Below, piece by piece: positions 50,537-59,407 of a stretch of 64,000 nucleotides of DNA. The translations under genes and the position numbers were made by a program. How positions within the stretch are numbered: position 1 is the stretch's first letter; every line of letters begins with the position of its first letter. The stretch covers positions 3,658,001 through 3,722,000 of the forward strand of contig OW818648.1 of NCBI GenBank assembly GCA_942492735.1. Reading direction: 5' to 3'. Under the pieces are notes generated by a model. The model worked only from the letters and a program-made list of their open reading frames with translations. It made no database searches and had not been told where the DNA came from. Origin of the DNA: Sporobacter sp942492735 (GTDB lineage: Bacteria > Bacillota > Clostridia > Oscillospirales > Oscillospiraceae).

Positions 50537-51352
50537 CTATCTTTTCCAAATTTCGCCGGTATCGAGGCCCCACATCTTGAAGAGGTCATCGTAGAATTGC
50601 GGACGCGGGAAATCGGTTTTCAGCTCCATGTGCAGCTGTTTGTAACCGAAACCGACGTTGGATAAAAGCGTGAGCCCTGCGACGAGGTCATGCAGCTTAT
50701 CTGCCGGAACGGATAAAATCATCTCGTCTTCATCCGTCAGCCCGCGCTCGTATTCACCCGGGTCCGGTACGGTGATCTTATAATTTCCGTCTTTTATCAA
50801 CGGTATGGTGGAATGGACGCAGGAATCGACAGAGTCGAGCTTAACCTCTAAGAGCGCGCCGGACTTGTATTTGATGGACATCAAAGCGCTTCGTAGCTGG
50901 GCAGGCTTTAAGTAGACGAGAATCATATCCGGTATGAAATTCGCCATGTCGAGCGGCGCGAGCGCCAGGCCGATATTGCTGCCCTCCTCGAGACGCGGAT
51001 ACGATGTTTCAAAGAACGCCCTGGCTTTATGCGGATCCTCAATGAAGTTCGCGGTGACCGCCTTGTCGTAATAACTGGTGCCCTGGCTGAATTCGACGAG
51101 GCCGAAGCCGATGAGAGGCCAGACGCACCAGTGGTCCTCCTTCAGCATAACGATACTTTTCCGCTGACGCCGTACCATGGCGTAGGTCTGACAGAGGGCC
51201 AGATGCTCGCCGAGGTCTCTTTTCGGGCGGATGGCACCTTCGGGAATGTCCTCTTCTGTCTTCAAGAGCTTTATGGCGATGGGCGCGTAACGCAGGAGCA
51301 GCAGCTTTTCCAGTTCTTCTCCAAGCTTGTTATACTGCATGACTAATGACAT
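50537..51352 (-). CDS. DUF169-family protein
   Basis: 271 residues. LLLLRYAPIAIKLLKTEEDIPEGA at the N-terminus, CQTYAMVRRQRKSIVMLKEDHWC and the C-terminal NVGFGYKQLH match DUF169. Three conserved-looking cysteines (CQTY, HWC, SCVH) could bind metal. Function unknown. It follows zur by five bases, the last gene of the zinc operon, which points to a role in zinc economy or metal insertion (inference). Confidence 0.8.
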   Translation of the reverse strand: MSLVMQYNKLGEELEKLLLLRYAPIAIKLLKTEEDIPEGAIRPKRDLGEHLALCQTYAMVRRQRKSIVMLKEDHWCVWPLIGFGLVEFSQGTSYYDKAVTANFIEDPHKARAFFETSYPRLEEGSNIGLALAPLDMANFIPDMILVYLKPAQLRSALMSIKYKSGALLEVKLDSVDSCVHSTIPLIKDGNYKITVPDPGEYERGLTDEDEMILSVPADKLHDLVAGLTLLSNVGFGYKQLHMELKTDFPRPQFYDDLFKMWGLDTGEIWKR

Positions 51353-51357
51353 ATCTG

Positions 51358-51786
51358 TTATACCCCCTCAATCTTCTGCTTATTTCTTTTATCGCAGTCC
51401 CTGCAGTAGCCGTACATTTCGACACGGTGCCCAAGAACATGAAACTCGTCATCCGAGAGCTTTGGCTTGAATTCTGTCATCGGGCAGCCCATGAATGAAA
51501 CGATTTTATGGCAGTCAACACAGACGGCGTAATGGTGGTGGCCGCGACGGCTCCGCTCATAATATGCCATATCGCTGCCCACCGTTGTTTTGGAAACAAC
51601 GCCTTTTTCCGTGAAAAGCTCGAGAATCCTGTATATTGTCGAAAGCCAGACGGGCGACTCCCCTTTTTCAATCTGCGCAAAAATATCCATGGCGGAAAGC
51701 GGTGCGTCCGAGCGTTCCAGAACGTTCATAACGGCTTCGCGCTGTTTTGTCCGCTTAATACCTGCAGGCCATACGGATTCTGTCAT
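51358..51786 (-). CDS. zur: Fur-family regulator, probably Zur
   Basis: 142 residues: a winged helix (TKQREAVMNVLERSDAPLSA) and a dimer domain with two CxxC pairs (CVDC and CRDC) for structural Zn, plus the His-rich HHHYAVC. Being in an operon with a zinc ABC transporter and near a 7-1-7 box, it is most likely Zur rather than PerR or Fur. ATG overlaps the znuB stop (ATGA). Confidence 0.85.
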   Translation of the reverse strand: MTESVWPAGIKRTKQREAVMNVLERSDAPLSAMDIFAQIEKGESPVWLSTIYRILELFTEKGVVSKTTVGSDMAYYERSRRGHHHYAVCVDCHKIVSFMGCPMTEFKPKLSDDEFHVLGHRVEMYGYCRDCDKRNKQKIEGV

Positions 51787-52613
51787 TGAACAACCACTCC
51801 TTGCTTCCGCGATTTTTTCAGCTGTTGCAGAATTGCTTTGGCAAGTATGACGACAACGAGGATGAATACCGAAACAAGTGCCGTAAAGCCGCCCGGCGCA
51901 ACACCCAAATAATAGGATACTACAAGTCCGAGCATGATGTCAATGATACTGAAAACAACGGAGAAAATCAACGTCGTCTTGAAACCGCGTCCGAGCTGCA
52001 GTGCGGCGGCGACAGGCAGTGCAATCATGGAGCTGATGACAAGGACGCCGACAATCCTGATTGTCACCGATATCGCCGAAGCGACAAGGATTGAAAAGAT
52101 ATAGTTAAGCAGCCTGACCTTGACGCCGGCGATGGCGGCAGCCTCTTCGTCATAGGCAATATAAACAAGCTGATGGTAGAGGAGGATGAGCGTCAAAACC
52201 GATACAAGGCTTAGTATCATCACCATGATGGTATCAAAGCCCGTGACGGTCAGGACACTGCCGAATAAAAAGGAATCGGCGTTCGTATGCAGCTGTCCGG
52301 AACTGATGATCGTAATTGCCGTACCGACACAAAGTGCCAGCACAATAGACAAAATGAGATCCGTATTCTTCTTGAAATAGCTCCTTAAGAGCTCAATAAG
52401 CGCACCAGCCAGAGATGTAAAAACAAAGGCGCCGACGACAGGATTTTGCTTAAACAACAGCCCAATTGTGATACCGGCGAGTGACGCGTGCGAGAGTGTA
52501 TCCCCGATCATGGAGTATCGCCGCAGGACGAGGAAGATGCCGATACTTGGGCATAATATTGCAATGAATATCGAGACGATCAATGCGTTTTGCATGAAGC
52601 CATAACTGAGCAT
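51783..52613 (-). CDS. znuB: metal ABC transporter permease
   Basis: 276 residues, about eight membrane helices, ABC-3 family. SMIGDTLSHASLAGITIG near the N-terminus is the family signature and AYDEEAAAIAGVKVRLLNY the coupling segment. Imports Zn2+ with ZnuC and ZnuA. It starts three bases after the znuC stop region. Confidence 0.92.
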   Translation of the reverse strand: MLSYGFMQNALIVSIFIAILCPSIGIFLVLRRYSMIGDTLSHASLAGITIGLLFKQNPVVGAFVFTSLAGALIELLRSYFKKNTDLILSIVLALCVGTAITIISSGQLHTNADSFLFGSVLTVTGFDTIMVMILSLVSVLTLILLYHQLVYIAYDEEAAAIAGVKVRLLNYIFSILVASAISVTIRIVGVLVISSMIALPVAAALQLGRGFKTTLIFSVVFSIIDIMLGLVVSYYLGVAPGGFTALVSVFILVVVILAKAILQQLKKSRKQGVVVQ

Positions 52614-52616
52614 TTC

Positions 52617-53288
52617 CTACCCCTCCTTCCTGTTATTGATGCCTGTCAGCTCTGCGGAGAATTGGGCCGGCGTGCAGATATGCCCGTGGCCGCCGTCGAG
52701 ATGATAGATGAGCGTTGAATTCGATATAGCCGCAACAAGGTTATGTTCAACCGAGACAATCGTAATCCCATGTTCGACGTTGAGCTTTTTGATGATCCCG
52801 TAAATTTCCTTCTGGCTGCCAGTGTCGACTCCTGTTGATGGTTCGTCCAGTATGAGCAAATCCGGACTGCCCATCAGCGCTCTGGCTATCAGAATTTTTT
52901 GGCTCTGCCCGCCGGAGAGTGTGCCCATGAGCGCACCGGAAAAGTCGGTCAGTCCCACCTGACGCAGGCTTTCGGCAATGACATCTTTACCCTTAAGCTT
53001 CAGCAGATGGCGGTATGAATCGAGCATTTCAAAGACGGTAATCGGAAAACCGGCTTGCGCCCCGTCGTTCTTCTGCGGAACATAACCCGTTCTTTTTGAA
53101 AAGGTCTCAATACTTCCGCTCGTCGGCTTAATGAGCTTCAGTATCAGCCTTATCAGCGTACTTTTCCCGCTGCCGTTGTCGCCGACGACTGAGACGTATT
53201 CTCCCTTGTCTACATGCAGATTGAGCCCTCTTAAAATATAAGGCGTTGTACCGGTATAGGAAAAATGAAGATTTTCGGCCTTGATCAT
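52617..53288 (-). CDS. znuC: metal ABC transporter ATP-binding protein
   Basis: Walker A VGDNGSGKST, signature LSGGQSQK, Walker B LLILDEPSTG, and the H-loop SVEHN, in order. 223 residues from ATG 53288, which follows AGGTGA; a GTG at 53297 overlaps that site. First gene of the minus-strand zinc operon, under a promoter that holds the Zur box in its spacer. Confidence 0.93.
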   Translation of the reverse strand: MIKAENLHFSYTGTTPYILRGLNLHVDKGEYVSVVGDNGSGKSTLIRLILKLIKPTSGSIETFSKRTGYVPQKNDGAQAGFPITVFEMLDSYRHLLKLKGKDVIAESLRQVGLTDFSGALMGTLSGGQSQKILIARALMGSPDLLILDEPSTGVDTGSQKEIYGIIKKLNVEHGITIVSVEHNLVAAISNSTLIYHLDGGHGHICTPAQFSAELTGINNRKEG

Positions 53289-53321
53289 GACGTTCACCTA
53301 TAAAAAAGTTTCTTGTCCCTA

Positions 53322-53383
53322 TTGACAGATTATTCCTGTGCTTGTTATTATCTATTATAGACGCAAATGCGAATCATTTGCAA
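53322..53383. promoter_or_regulatory. divergent zinc promoters with central Zur box
   Basis: Plus (znuA): TTGACA 53322-53327, 18 bases, TATTAT 53346-53351. Minus (znuCB-zur): TTGCAA 53378-53383, 18 bases, TATAAT 53354-53359. TGCGAAT-C-ATTTGCA (53368-53382) is a 7-1-7 palindrome, also readable as GCAAATG-N5-CATTTGC. It sits in the spacer of the minus promoter and just past the plus start, so one site can repress both. Confidence 0.75.
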
Positions 53384-53409
53384 GTAGTTTCTGTTAGGAG
53401 TCCGTCAAC

Positions 53410-54312
53410 ATGGTTAAAAAAGTCATCGCTGCTCTTTTAGGCGCTGCAGTCGTCGTCATCGTCGTATCCTGCAGCCGGTCGCCGAGCACTACCCACGAAT
53501 CCGGCAAAGTCAATATCTCTGTTTCATTTAACGCGCTCAAGGAATATGTCACCGCAGTCGGCGGCGACAAGGTCACTGTCTCGGTTATTATTCCCGACGG
53601 CACAGAGCCGCATGATTTTGAGCCGAAGGCGCAAGACCTCGCCGCGCTCGGCGAAGCGGATATCTTTGTTATGAACGGTCTTGGGATGGAGCCTTGGGCG
53701 GACGATGCTCTGAAAGCCTCCGGTAATGCGGACATTGTCACCGTTGATGCCTCCTTCGGCGTCGTCGTCATTTCGAACGCCGACGTCACCAACGCGCAGA
53801 ATCAGAGCGATCCCCATATCTGGCTGAGCCTCAAAAGCGCAGAGGTTGCGGTTAAAAACATCAAAGAGTCGCTCATTAAAGCAGACCCTATCAATAAGGC
53901 CTTTTACGAGAGCAGTTATGAGACATATATCGCCCAACTCGAACAGCTTTATAACGAATATGCAGAGAAATTCTCCGATGTCCAAAATAAAAGCTTCGTG
54001 ACGGGACATGCAGCGTTTGCCTACCTCTGCCGTGATTTCGGACTGACCCAAAACAGTGTCGAGGACGTTTTCGCCGAAGGCGAACCGAGCGCGCAGCAGC
54101 TGTCAGCACTCGTCGATTATTGCAAAGCCAATAACGTCACAACAATCTTCAGTGAGGCTTTCGAAAACCCCGATGTCGCCGACACCCTCGCCCGCGAGAC
54201 CGGCGCGCAGGTGAAGTCAATATACACCATAGAGAGCACCGAAAACGGCAAATCATATCTCGAGCGCATGGAAGAAAACCTGAACGTGATATACGAGAGC
54301 CTGGCGGGCTAA
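53410..54312 (+). CDS. znuA: zinc-binding lipoprotein of the ABC transporter
   Basis: 300 residues, cluster A-I substrate-binding protein. Lipobox VVSC (Cys ~21) after a signal peptide. GTEPHDFEPKAQDL carries the first metal histidine, DPHIWL the second region, and TGHAAFAYLCRDFGL the third. No His-rich loop of the kind in Gram-negative ZnuA is present. Divergent from znuC with shared Zur control. Confidence 0.92.
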   Translation: MVKKVIAALLGAAVVVIVVSCSRSPSTTHESGKVNISVSFNALKEYVTAVGGDKVTVSVIIPDGTEPHDFEPKAQDLAALGEADIFVMNGLGMEPWADDALKASGNADIVTVDASFGVVVISNADVTNAQNQSDPHIWLSLKSAEVAVKNIKESLIKADPINKAFYESSYETYIAQLEQLYNEYAEKFSDVQNKSFVTGHAAFAYLCRDFGLTQNSVEDVFAEGEPSAQQLSALVDYCKANNVTTIFSEAFENPDVADTLARETGAQVKSIYTIESTENGKSYLERMEENLNVIYESLAG

Positions 54313-54351
54313 AATCCGCGGCGCAACCGGCGAACCTTCGTTACTGCTATG

Positions 54352-54392
54352 AAAAACCGACCGCTTCATGTAAGTGAAACAGTCGGTTTTTT
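54352..54392 (+). terminator. terminator after znuA
   Basis: AAAACCGAC pairs with GTCGGTTTT, with an inner TTCA/TGAA, then TTTTTTAT. Works for znuA and perhaps the convergent membrane-protein gene. Confidence 0.85.
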
Positions 54393-54430
54393 ATCTTTGA
54401 TATCTTGTCTGATAGGTGTTTTTCGTCCCA

Positions 54431-55183
54431 TCAATGCTTTAACGTTTTCTTCAGCTTTTTCATTGCGTCTTCATATTTGACGGACCGCATTTTCGGGAAA
54501 GCGCGGACGAGGCGGGTATTCTGAAAGCTGCTCAACCGGCACAGCAGGGCAATTCGTTCGGTATTAAAAGCGCTCTGCTCAAAGCTCTCCAGCAGGGAGT
54601 CTCTGAGTTCTTCCGCACGTTTGATCTGCTCTTCAAGAAATGCGTTGATGGCGCTTTGTATCTCATGCAAACGTCCATTAAGCACCAGAATATGGCGGAC
54701 TGTGAAAAAAGTATCCGCCGCTAAAGCCGCCAGCACAACCGCAGCCGCGGCAAACAGAACATCAGGGGGCAGCCTGCTCGTCATCCCGCGCACAAACGGG
54801 TGCACGTATTTTATAACCAGCACGGCCATGACACCGAATATGGCCACTGCGGCGAGGCTCACCCGGCCGTTCAGGTTAAAGCGCCTGCTTGAATAGTCCC
54901 ACCATTTTGCGTGAAAAAGCTTCTCCAGCAAGACGGACGTCAGATATTCAAGCGTACCGGTTAGAATTATTGCGGACACAAACAGTACAAAGACATTGTC
55001 AATCCGTCCCTCAAGAGCTAACAGGACCACCAACGCGCCGAAACCGTAAACGGGACAAATCGGTCCGTTAAGAAACCCTCTGTTGACAAACTTCCGCTCT
55101 CTGATCGAGAATAGGACCGTTTCATAAATCCATCCGACTAAGCTGTAAATAACAAACCAGGAAAACCATGCGACGATCATCAT
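54431..55183 (-). CDS. CmpB-family (PF06541) membrane protein, putative ABC permease
   Basis: 250 residues from ATG 55183 (AGGCGGA upstream); the open frame to 55396 overlaps the neighbouring gene and codes for a low-complexity extension, so I reject it. VAWFSWFVIYSLVGWIYETVLF and RGFLNGPICPVYGFGAL are the family's core; about five helices and then a cytosolic helical tail with basic residues. Role unknown; members often lack an ABC ATPase partner, as here. Confidence 0.8.
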   Translation of the reverse strand: MMIVAWFSWFVIYSLVGWIYETVLFSIRERKFVNRGFLNGPICPVYGFGALVVLLALEGRIDNVFVLFVSAIILTGTLEYLTSVLLEKLFHAKWWDYSSRRFNLNGRVSLAAVAIFGVMAVLVIKYVHPFVRGMTSRLPPDVLFAAAAVVLAALAADTFFTVRHILVLNGRLHEIQSAINAFLEEQIKRAEELRDSLLESFEQSAFNTERIALLCRLSSFQNTRLVRAFPKMRSVKYEDAMKKLKKTLKH

Positions 55184-55256
55184 ATTCAATCCGCCTGTGA
55201 CGAGAGTGGGTTTTGCTCCTTCATTATACAATGCTCCTGATTTTATGCAATTACTT

Positions 55257-56441
55257 TCAAATGAGTTCTTTGATTGTTTCGCCCAAGCGTTTGAGCCCAT
55301 CGGCGAGCCGGTCTTCGGGCATGTTGGAGAAGTTGAGGCGCATGGTGTTTTCGTGTCCGCCGTTCGGGAAGAAGGAACCGCCGGGGACAAAGGCAACCTT
55401 CCGCTCCAAGCTTCTTATGAGCAGCTGACGCGCGTCCATGTGTCTAGGCAGCTCAGCCCATGTGAAGAGCCCCCCCTGCGGCCTGGTGAACGTGACGCCG
55501 TTGGGGAATTCTTTTTCCATGACAGATATAGCAATGTCGCGGCGCCGTTTATAAACGGTACGTATCTTTTCAATATGTCTGTCGATATTGTAAAGCTCGA
55601 GCCATTTCATGATTTCGCGTTGGGCGAGGGTATTGCACTGGAGATCGGCCCCCTGCTTGACGAGCACGTATTTTTTGATGGCTTCCTTGTCGCCTGCCAC
55701 CCATCCAACCCTGTACCCGGGGCAGAAAATCTTTGAAAAGGTGCCAAAAATGAAAACACTGCCGGAGCGATCAAAGGACTTAACGGATGGTATACGTGAA
55801 CCCTCAAAGCGGAGCTCGCCGTATGGATCGTCTTCAGTAACGATAACGTGATACTTTTCGGCTAGCGCATAGAGCTGTTTTCTGCGCTCCAGGCTCCAGG
55901 ACCTCCCTGTGGGGTTCTGAAAATCCGGAATGACGTAGATGATTTTGACGCGGTCGGTTGACTTGAGTATTTGCTCCAGCGCTTCAGGGATCATGCCGTC
56001 ATCATCGGTCGGTACCTCTTTAAACCGACAGCTATACGCTCGAAACGCGCTGATTGCAGCCAGATATGTCGGGCATTCGCAGAGGACCGTGTCGCCTTCA
56101 TCGAGAAACACCTTACCGGTCAGATCAAGTGCCTGCTGGGAGCCGTTTGTGATGAGGATACTGTCCTCGTCAAGGCGCGTGCCCCGCGTTTTATTGACCC
56201 TATCGGCTATCCACGCGCGCAGCGGGCCATACCCCTCCGTTGCTGAATATTGCAGCGCCGATCGGCCCTCTTCCTGAAGGACGCGCCGGGACGCTTCAAT
56301 GATCTCTTCAACCGGAAAAAGCTCCGGCGCGGGCAGGCCACCGGCAAAGGAGATAATATCGGGCATCTCCGTGATTTTAAGCAGCTCTCTGATTTCGGAG
56401 GCTTTCAGATCGGCCATCCTTCGCGCGTAGTTGTATTCCAT
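55257..56441 (-). CDS. PLP-dependent aminotransferase (LysN/MocR-type catalytic domain)
   Basis: 394 residues from ATG 56441. Fold-I aminotransferase: GSQQALDLTGKVFLDEGD, FQNPTGRSWSLERRK, EDDPYGEL and the PLP lysine in GTFSKIFCPGYRVGW. This clade includes 2-aminoadipate and broad aromatic/branched-chain transaminases. It might supply the ilvE-like step missing from the ilv-leu cluster, but nothing in the sequence proves substrate. Its nearest neighbour, the MocR regulator, shares the same domain. Confidence 0.82.
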   Translation of the reverse strand: MEYNYARRMADLKASEIRELLKITEMPDIISFAGGLPAPELFPVEEIIEASRRVLQEEGRSALQYSATEGYGPLRAWIADRVNKTRGTRLDEDSILITNGSQQALDLTGKVFLDEGDTVLCECPTYLAAISAFRAYSCRFKEVPTDDDGMIPEALEQILKSTDRVKIIYVIPDFQNPTGRSWSLERRKQLYALAEKYHVIVTEDDPYGELRFEGSRIPSVKSFDRSGSVFIFGTFSKIFCPGYRVGWVAGDKEAIKKYVLVKQGADLQCNTLAQREIMKWLELYNIDRHIEKIRTVYKRRRDIAISVMEKEFPNGVTFTRPQGGLFTWAELPRHMDARQLLIRSLERKVAFVPGGSFFPNGGHENTMRLNFSNMPEDRLADGLKRLGETIKELI

Positions 56442-56484
56442 ATTTCCACATCCCGTCTTTTTGATGTTCCTAATAAGTCGCGTT

Positions 56485-56612
56485 GGAACGGTCAAGACCG
56501 TTCCCTACGTGATGAGTGGCTTTGCCGGCGTGCCGCAATGTGATGTGCCCAACGTAACTGCCGTCTTTCCCGTCGGAAGGGCCTACGGACCGCCGAGGTC
56601 GTCGGCCCCTAC
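56485..56612. repeat. GTAGGG family composite element
   Basis: GGAACGGTC-AA-GACCGTTCC then CTAC (56485-56508), followed by further pieces ending GTCGGCCCCTAC at 56612. Inverted GGCGTGCC/GGGCCTAC fragments suggest two nested or abutting modules between two aminotransferase-type genes. Confidence 0.55.
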
Positions 56613-56661
56613 GATATGATAAGCGGGATTACCTGAGGCGAACTTGGTTCGCCTCCGTTTC

Positions 56662-58176
56662 TCACACAATCGGATTGACCTCAGAGATTGATTCATCGTT
56701 AGTGTCAGCTGCGTCTGAAAGCAATTCCTTCATCGCTTTACAGAGGAGCTTAATGCCCTCTTCTATGCGATCTTTCGGTGCATATGTGAAATTGAGCCTT
56801 ATATAATCATCACCCTGCTCTGAGTTAAAGAACGGTGTACCGGGGATGAAGCTTACTTTATATTCAGCGGCCTTTGAAATAAGCTTATTGGCCGATAACC
56901 CTATTGGCAGACGGCACCAGATGTAATAGCCACCCTTCGGCCTGTTCCAAGTGACGCCTCTCGGCGCGTACCGCGAGAGCGCGTCAAACATAATATCCCG
57001 TCTTTCTTTATACTCCAGGCATATTGCTTTCATATGGGTACCGAGCCCTCCGCTTAAAACAAATCGTTCGATCAGCCACTGTGACAGGCTGCTTGAATGC
57101 AGGTCCATCAGCTGCTTTGATGATGAAAACGCCTTTATAATTCTCTTGTCGGCCGCCAGCCAACCAAGCCGCAGTCCGGAGTAGACGTTTTTTGAGAAGG
57201 TGCTGAGATAAACAACATACCCGCTGTTATCGAGCGCTTTGAGAAGCGGCAGCTGGCTGCCTTCGTAGCAAAGGTCCCCGTATGCGTCGTCTTCCAAAAT
57301 GACGACATTGAATTGCCTTGCGAGTTCGACGAGGCGTTTTCGCCGGTCAAGGCTCATCTCAGTACCCGTCGGATTCTGATACGTCGGAATTGTATATATC
57401 AGCTTCGGCCTGTATCTGTGCAGAAGCTGCTCTAGCACGTCGACTTTCATGCCGTTTTCATCGACGGGAACTGTCATGATCCGCGCGCCTGCTGTCCTGA
57501 AGAGCTGAATCGCCGGGAAATATGTCGGCTCCTCAATGACGACGATATCTCCGGGGTCTAGAAATACACGCGCCGCGAGGTCAATCCCCTGCTGTGAACC
57601 CGAGAGCATCATGACTTCTTCGTAATTGCAGTATACGCCTCTCTTTTGCATCACAGCGCACATTGCACGGCGCAGTGATAAAAATCCTTCCGTCGGCGAA
57701 TGCAGCAGCGCCCTGATGTTTTCTTTTTGAGCAAGCGCATTTTCAAAACCGTCCAGGATATCAATCGGCCCGCTGTCAGGAGATGCGATTCCTGTTGCAA
57801 ACGATATAAAATCAGTACGGCTGGCAAGCTCGAGCAGTTCTTTGACAAGGCTGGAATCAAATCTGGCGGCATATTGGCTGAACATCTGATTCCATACCGG
57901 CTCCGACGAGCCGGCCTTGTGATCATTTTTCTCATCAAGGATTCTCTGCACAATTGTACCATTCCCGACATGCGCGCCAAGCAGTCCATCTGCCTTCAGC
58001 TCACTGTAGGCGTTTAACACCGTTGTTCTGTTGACACCGAGAAGCGCCGCGAGTTTGCGCTCAGAGGGCAGGTGCTGTCCATCAGGTATTTCCCCGATTT
58101 CAATCTGCCGTCGTATCTGATCGGCGATCTGGATATAAACAGGTGTCTTTGATTCTCTTGCTATAGTAATTCTCAT
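56662..58176 (-). CDS. MocR/PdxR-type GntR regulator with aminotransferase domain
   Basis: 504 residues: a GntR winged helix at ~10-75 (PVYIQIADQIRRQIEIGEIPDG, LGVNRTTVLNAYSEL), then a full fold-I aminotransferase domain (GSQQGIDLAARVFLDPGD, YQNPTGTEMSLDRRK, EDDAYGDL, PLP lysine in TFSKNVYSGLRLGW). MocR proteins use PLP or an amino-acid aldimine as effector. Its target is probably the aminotransferase gene just downstream on the same strand (inference). Confidence 0.87.
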   Translation of the reverse strand: MRITIARESKTPVYIQIADQIRRQIEIGEIPDGQHLPSERKLAALLGVNRTTVLNAYSELKADGLLGAHVGNGTIVQRILDEKNDHKAGSSEPVWNQMFSQYAARFDSSLVKELLELASRTDFISFATGIASPDSGPIDILDGFENALAQKENIRALLHSPTEGFLSLRRAMCAVMQKRGVYCNYEEVMMLSGSQQGIDLAARVFLDPGDIVVIEEPTYFPAIQLFRTAGARIMTVPVDENGMKVDVLEQLLHRYRPKLIYTIPTYQNPTGTEMSLDRRKRLVELARQFNVVILEDDAYGDLCYEGSQLPLLKALDNSGYVVYLSTFSKNVYSGLRLGWLAADKRIIKAFSSSKQLMDLHSSSLSQWLIERFVLSGGLGTHMKAICLEYKERRDIMFDALSRYAPRGVTWNRPKGGYYIWCRLPIGLSANKLISKAAEYKVSFIPGTPFFNSEQGDDYIRLNFTYAPKDRIEEGIKLLCKAMKELLSDAADTNDESISEVNPIV

Positions 58177-58337
58177 ACCAATTCACCTCATTGGATTGAT
58201 CCATTTCTATAATATTCTTCTTAAACGCGCAATTCAACAACCATTTTCGAAAGATTTTGGTCATCCATTTATTTGACTAACAAAACAGGCTGGCGGATAA
58301 CTAAATGAGCCTGCTTTGTCCGACACTTATTATGATT

Positions 58338-58467
58338 ACTGGCGAACACAGTTCACCCCTACGCGATCGCATGGTGTTTTGCGTTACGCCGACACGGTCG
58401 GACGCGCAATGCGCGTCCCTACACCGATACTGTGGTTTTTGCGTAGGGGCGATCTGTGATCGCCAGT
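58338..58467. repeat. two-arm GTAGGGGCGA element carrying a nested module
   Basis: Outer arms match the element at 39626-39695 almost base for base (ACTGGCGAACACAGTTC and GATCTGTGATCGCCAGT). Between them is an extra GTCGGACGCGC-AATGCGCGTC-CCTAC module, so this copy looks like an insertion of one family member into another. The remainder of the 58177-58583 spacer shows no gene. Confidence 0.75.
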
Positions 58468-58583
58468 CGTTGCGTCATTTTTGTACACGAATTAAACGCT
58501 TGATTAAATCGTTTGTTTAATATAAAATAAGATATAAGAAAAGGCGTGCTGATAGAGCACGCCGATAGGATAGGGTGATTCGT

Positions 58584-59162
58584 ATGGACACAACAGAGCA
58601 GCGCATCCTTGAGGCGGCCATCGCCGTCATTGAAGAATTTGGTTTTCACAACGTCACAGTTCGGCGCCTTGCCGCAAAGGCAGAGGTCAATATTGCGTCT
58701 ATCAGCTACTACTTCAGATCAAAAGAACAGCTTATGAGCAAGGTGCTCGAGATGATGGTTGACAATGCCTTCGATTGGAGCGAGCTTGAGCACACCGAGA
58801 GCCTCCCACCAAGGCAGCAGCTGCTTGCCGTAATGGACCATCTGACAAAGGGTGCGCAGAGCTTACCCGAGGTCACCAGGGCGTATTTCTATGATGCGCT
58901 TGTAAACGGAAATTATGAAGCCCGGACGGTAAAGGAAATCAACAGCTTCATGGACACCCTCTGTCAAAAGCTGCTTAACAAAGGCTGCAGGATGCACGAA
59001 AAAGACCTGCGCACATCAATCACGCAAATCTTTATGACTGGCTTGTTATCTGTCGGTGTCGTACCGAATATTTTCAAACCGTTTGCCCTCATCGACCTAA
59101 CCAGAGACAGTGAACGAAAAACATTCCTGAAGTCCCTGATTGACAGACTGATCGACGAATAG
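58584..59162 (+). CDS. TetR-family regulator
   Basis: 192 residues from ATG 58584 (AGGG eight bases upstream; GTG 58575 overlaps it). HTH in TVRRLAAKAEVNIASISYYF (~residues 26-45), then a ligand domain without a recognisable signature. No adjacent target operon in an obvious divergent arrangement; repeats flank it on both sides. Target unknown. Confidence 0.82.
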   Translation: MDTTEQRILEAAIAVIEEFGFHNVTVRRLAAKAEVNIASISYYFRSKEQLMSKVLEMMVDNAFDWSELEHTESLPPRQQLLAVMDHLTKGAQSLPEVTRAYFYDALVNGNYEARTVKEINSFMDTLCQKLLNKGCRMHEKDLRTSITQIFMTGLLSVGVVPNIFKPFALIDLTRDSERKTFLKSLIDRLIDE

Positions 59163-59212
59163 TAAATACGGCTGTTTGGTTCGCTTAGGAGAGCCTTTGG
59201 CTAACCGTCTTC

Positions 59213-59346
59213 GCCCTACCTCGTATGGGTCGATGTTCACATCGACCCGTCAGGGTCAGCCAGATTGAACACATGCGCATTGGCACTTTTTCGTTGCAGA
59301 TCGAGGTTTGCAGGACCGACGGGCCGATGTGGGCATCGACCCCTAC
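59213..59346. repeat. GTAGGG family element with GGTCGATG arms
   Basis: CCCTAC at 59215-59219 region, then GGGTCGATG-TTCA-CATCGACCC, and 70 bases later GGGCCGATG-TGGG-CATCGACCC-CTAC. Two related hairpins in direct order, downstream of the tetR gene. Confidence 0.6.
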
Positions 59347-59367
59347 AGGTTACAACGTAAATAAAGA

Positions 59368-59392
59368 AACGGCGGAAATCCGCCGTTTTTTT
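59368..59392. terminator. bidirectional terminator
   Basis: AACGGCGGA/TCCGCCGTT with a tiny loop, TTTTTTT on the plus side and TTTCTTTATT on the minus side. Ends the chemotaxis receptor transcript and any plus-strand read-through from tetR. Confidence 0.85.
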
Positions 59393-59407
59393 AAGAGTTA
59401 TTGCTCC

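Noticed and set aside
54431..55396. Long form of the CmpB-family gene starting at 55396
   Set aside because: The extra N-terminus is low-complexity and overlaps the aminotransferase gene; ATG 55183 has a proper ribosome-binding site and begins the conserved family core.
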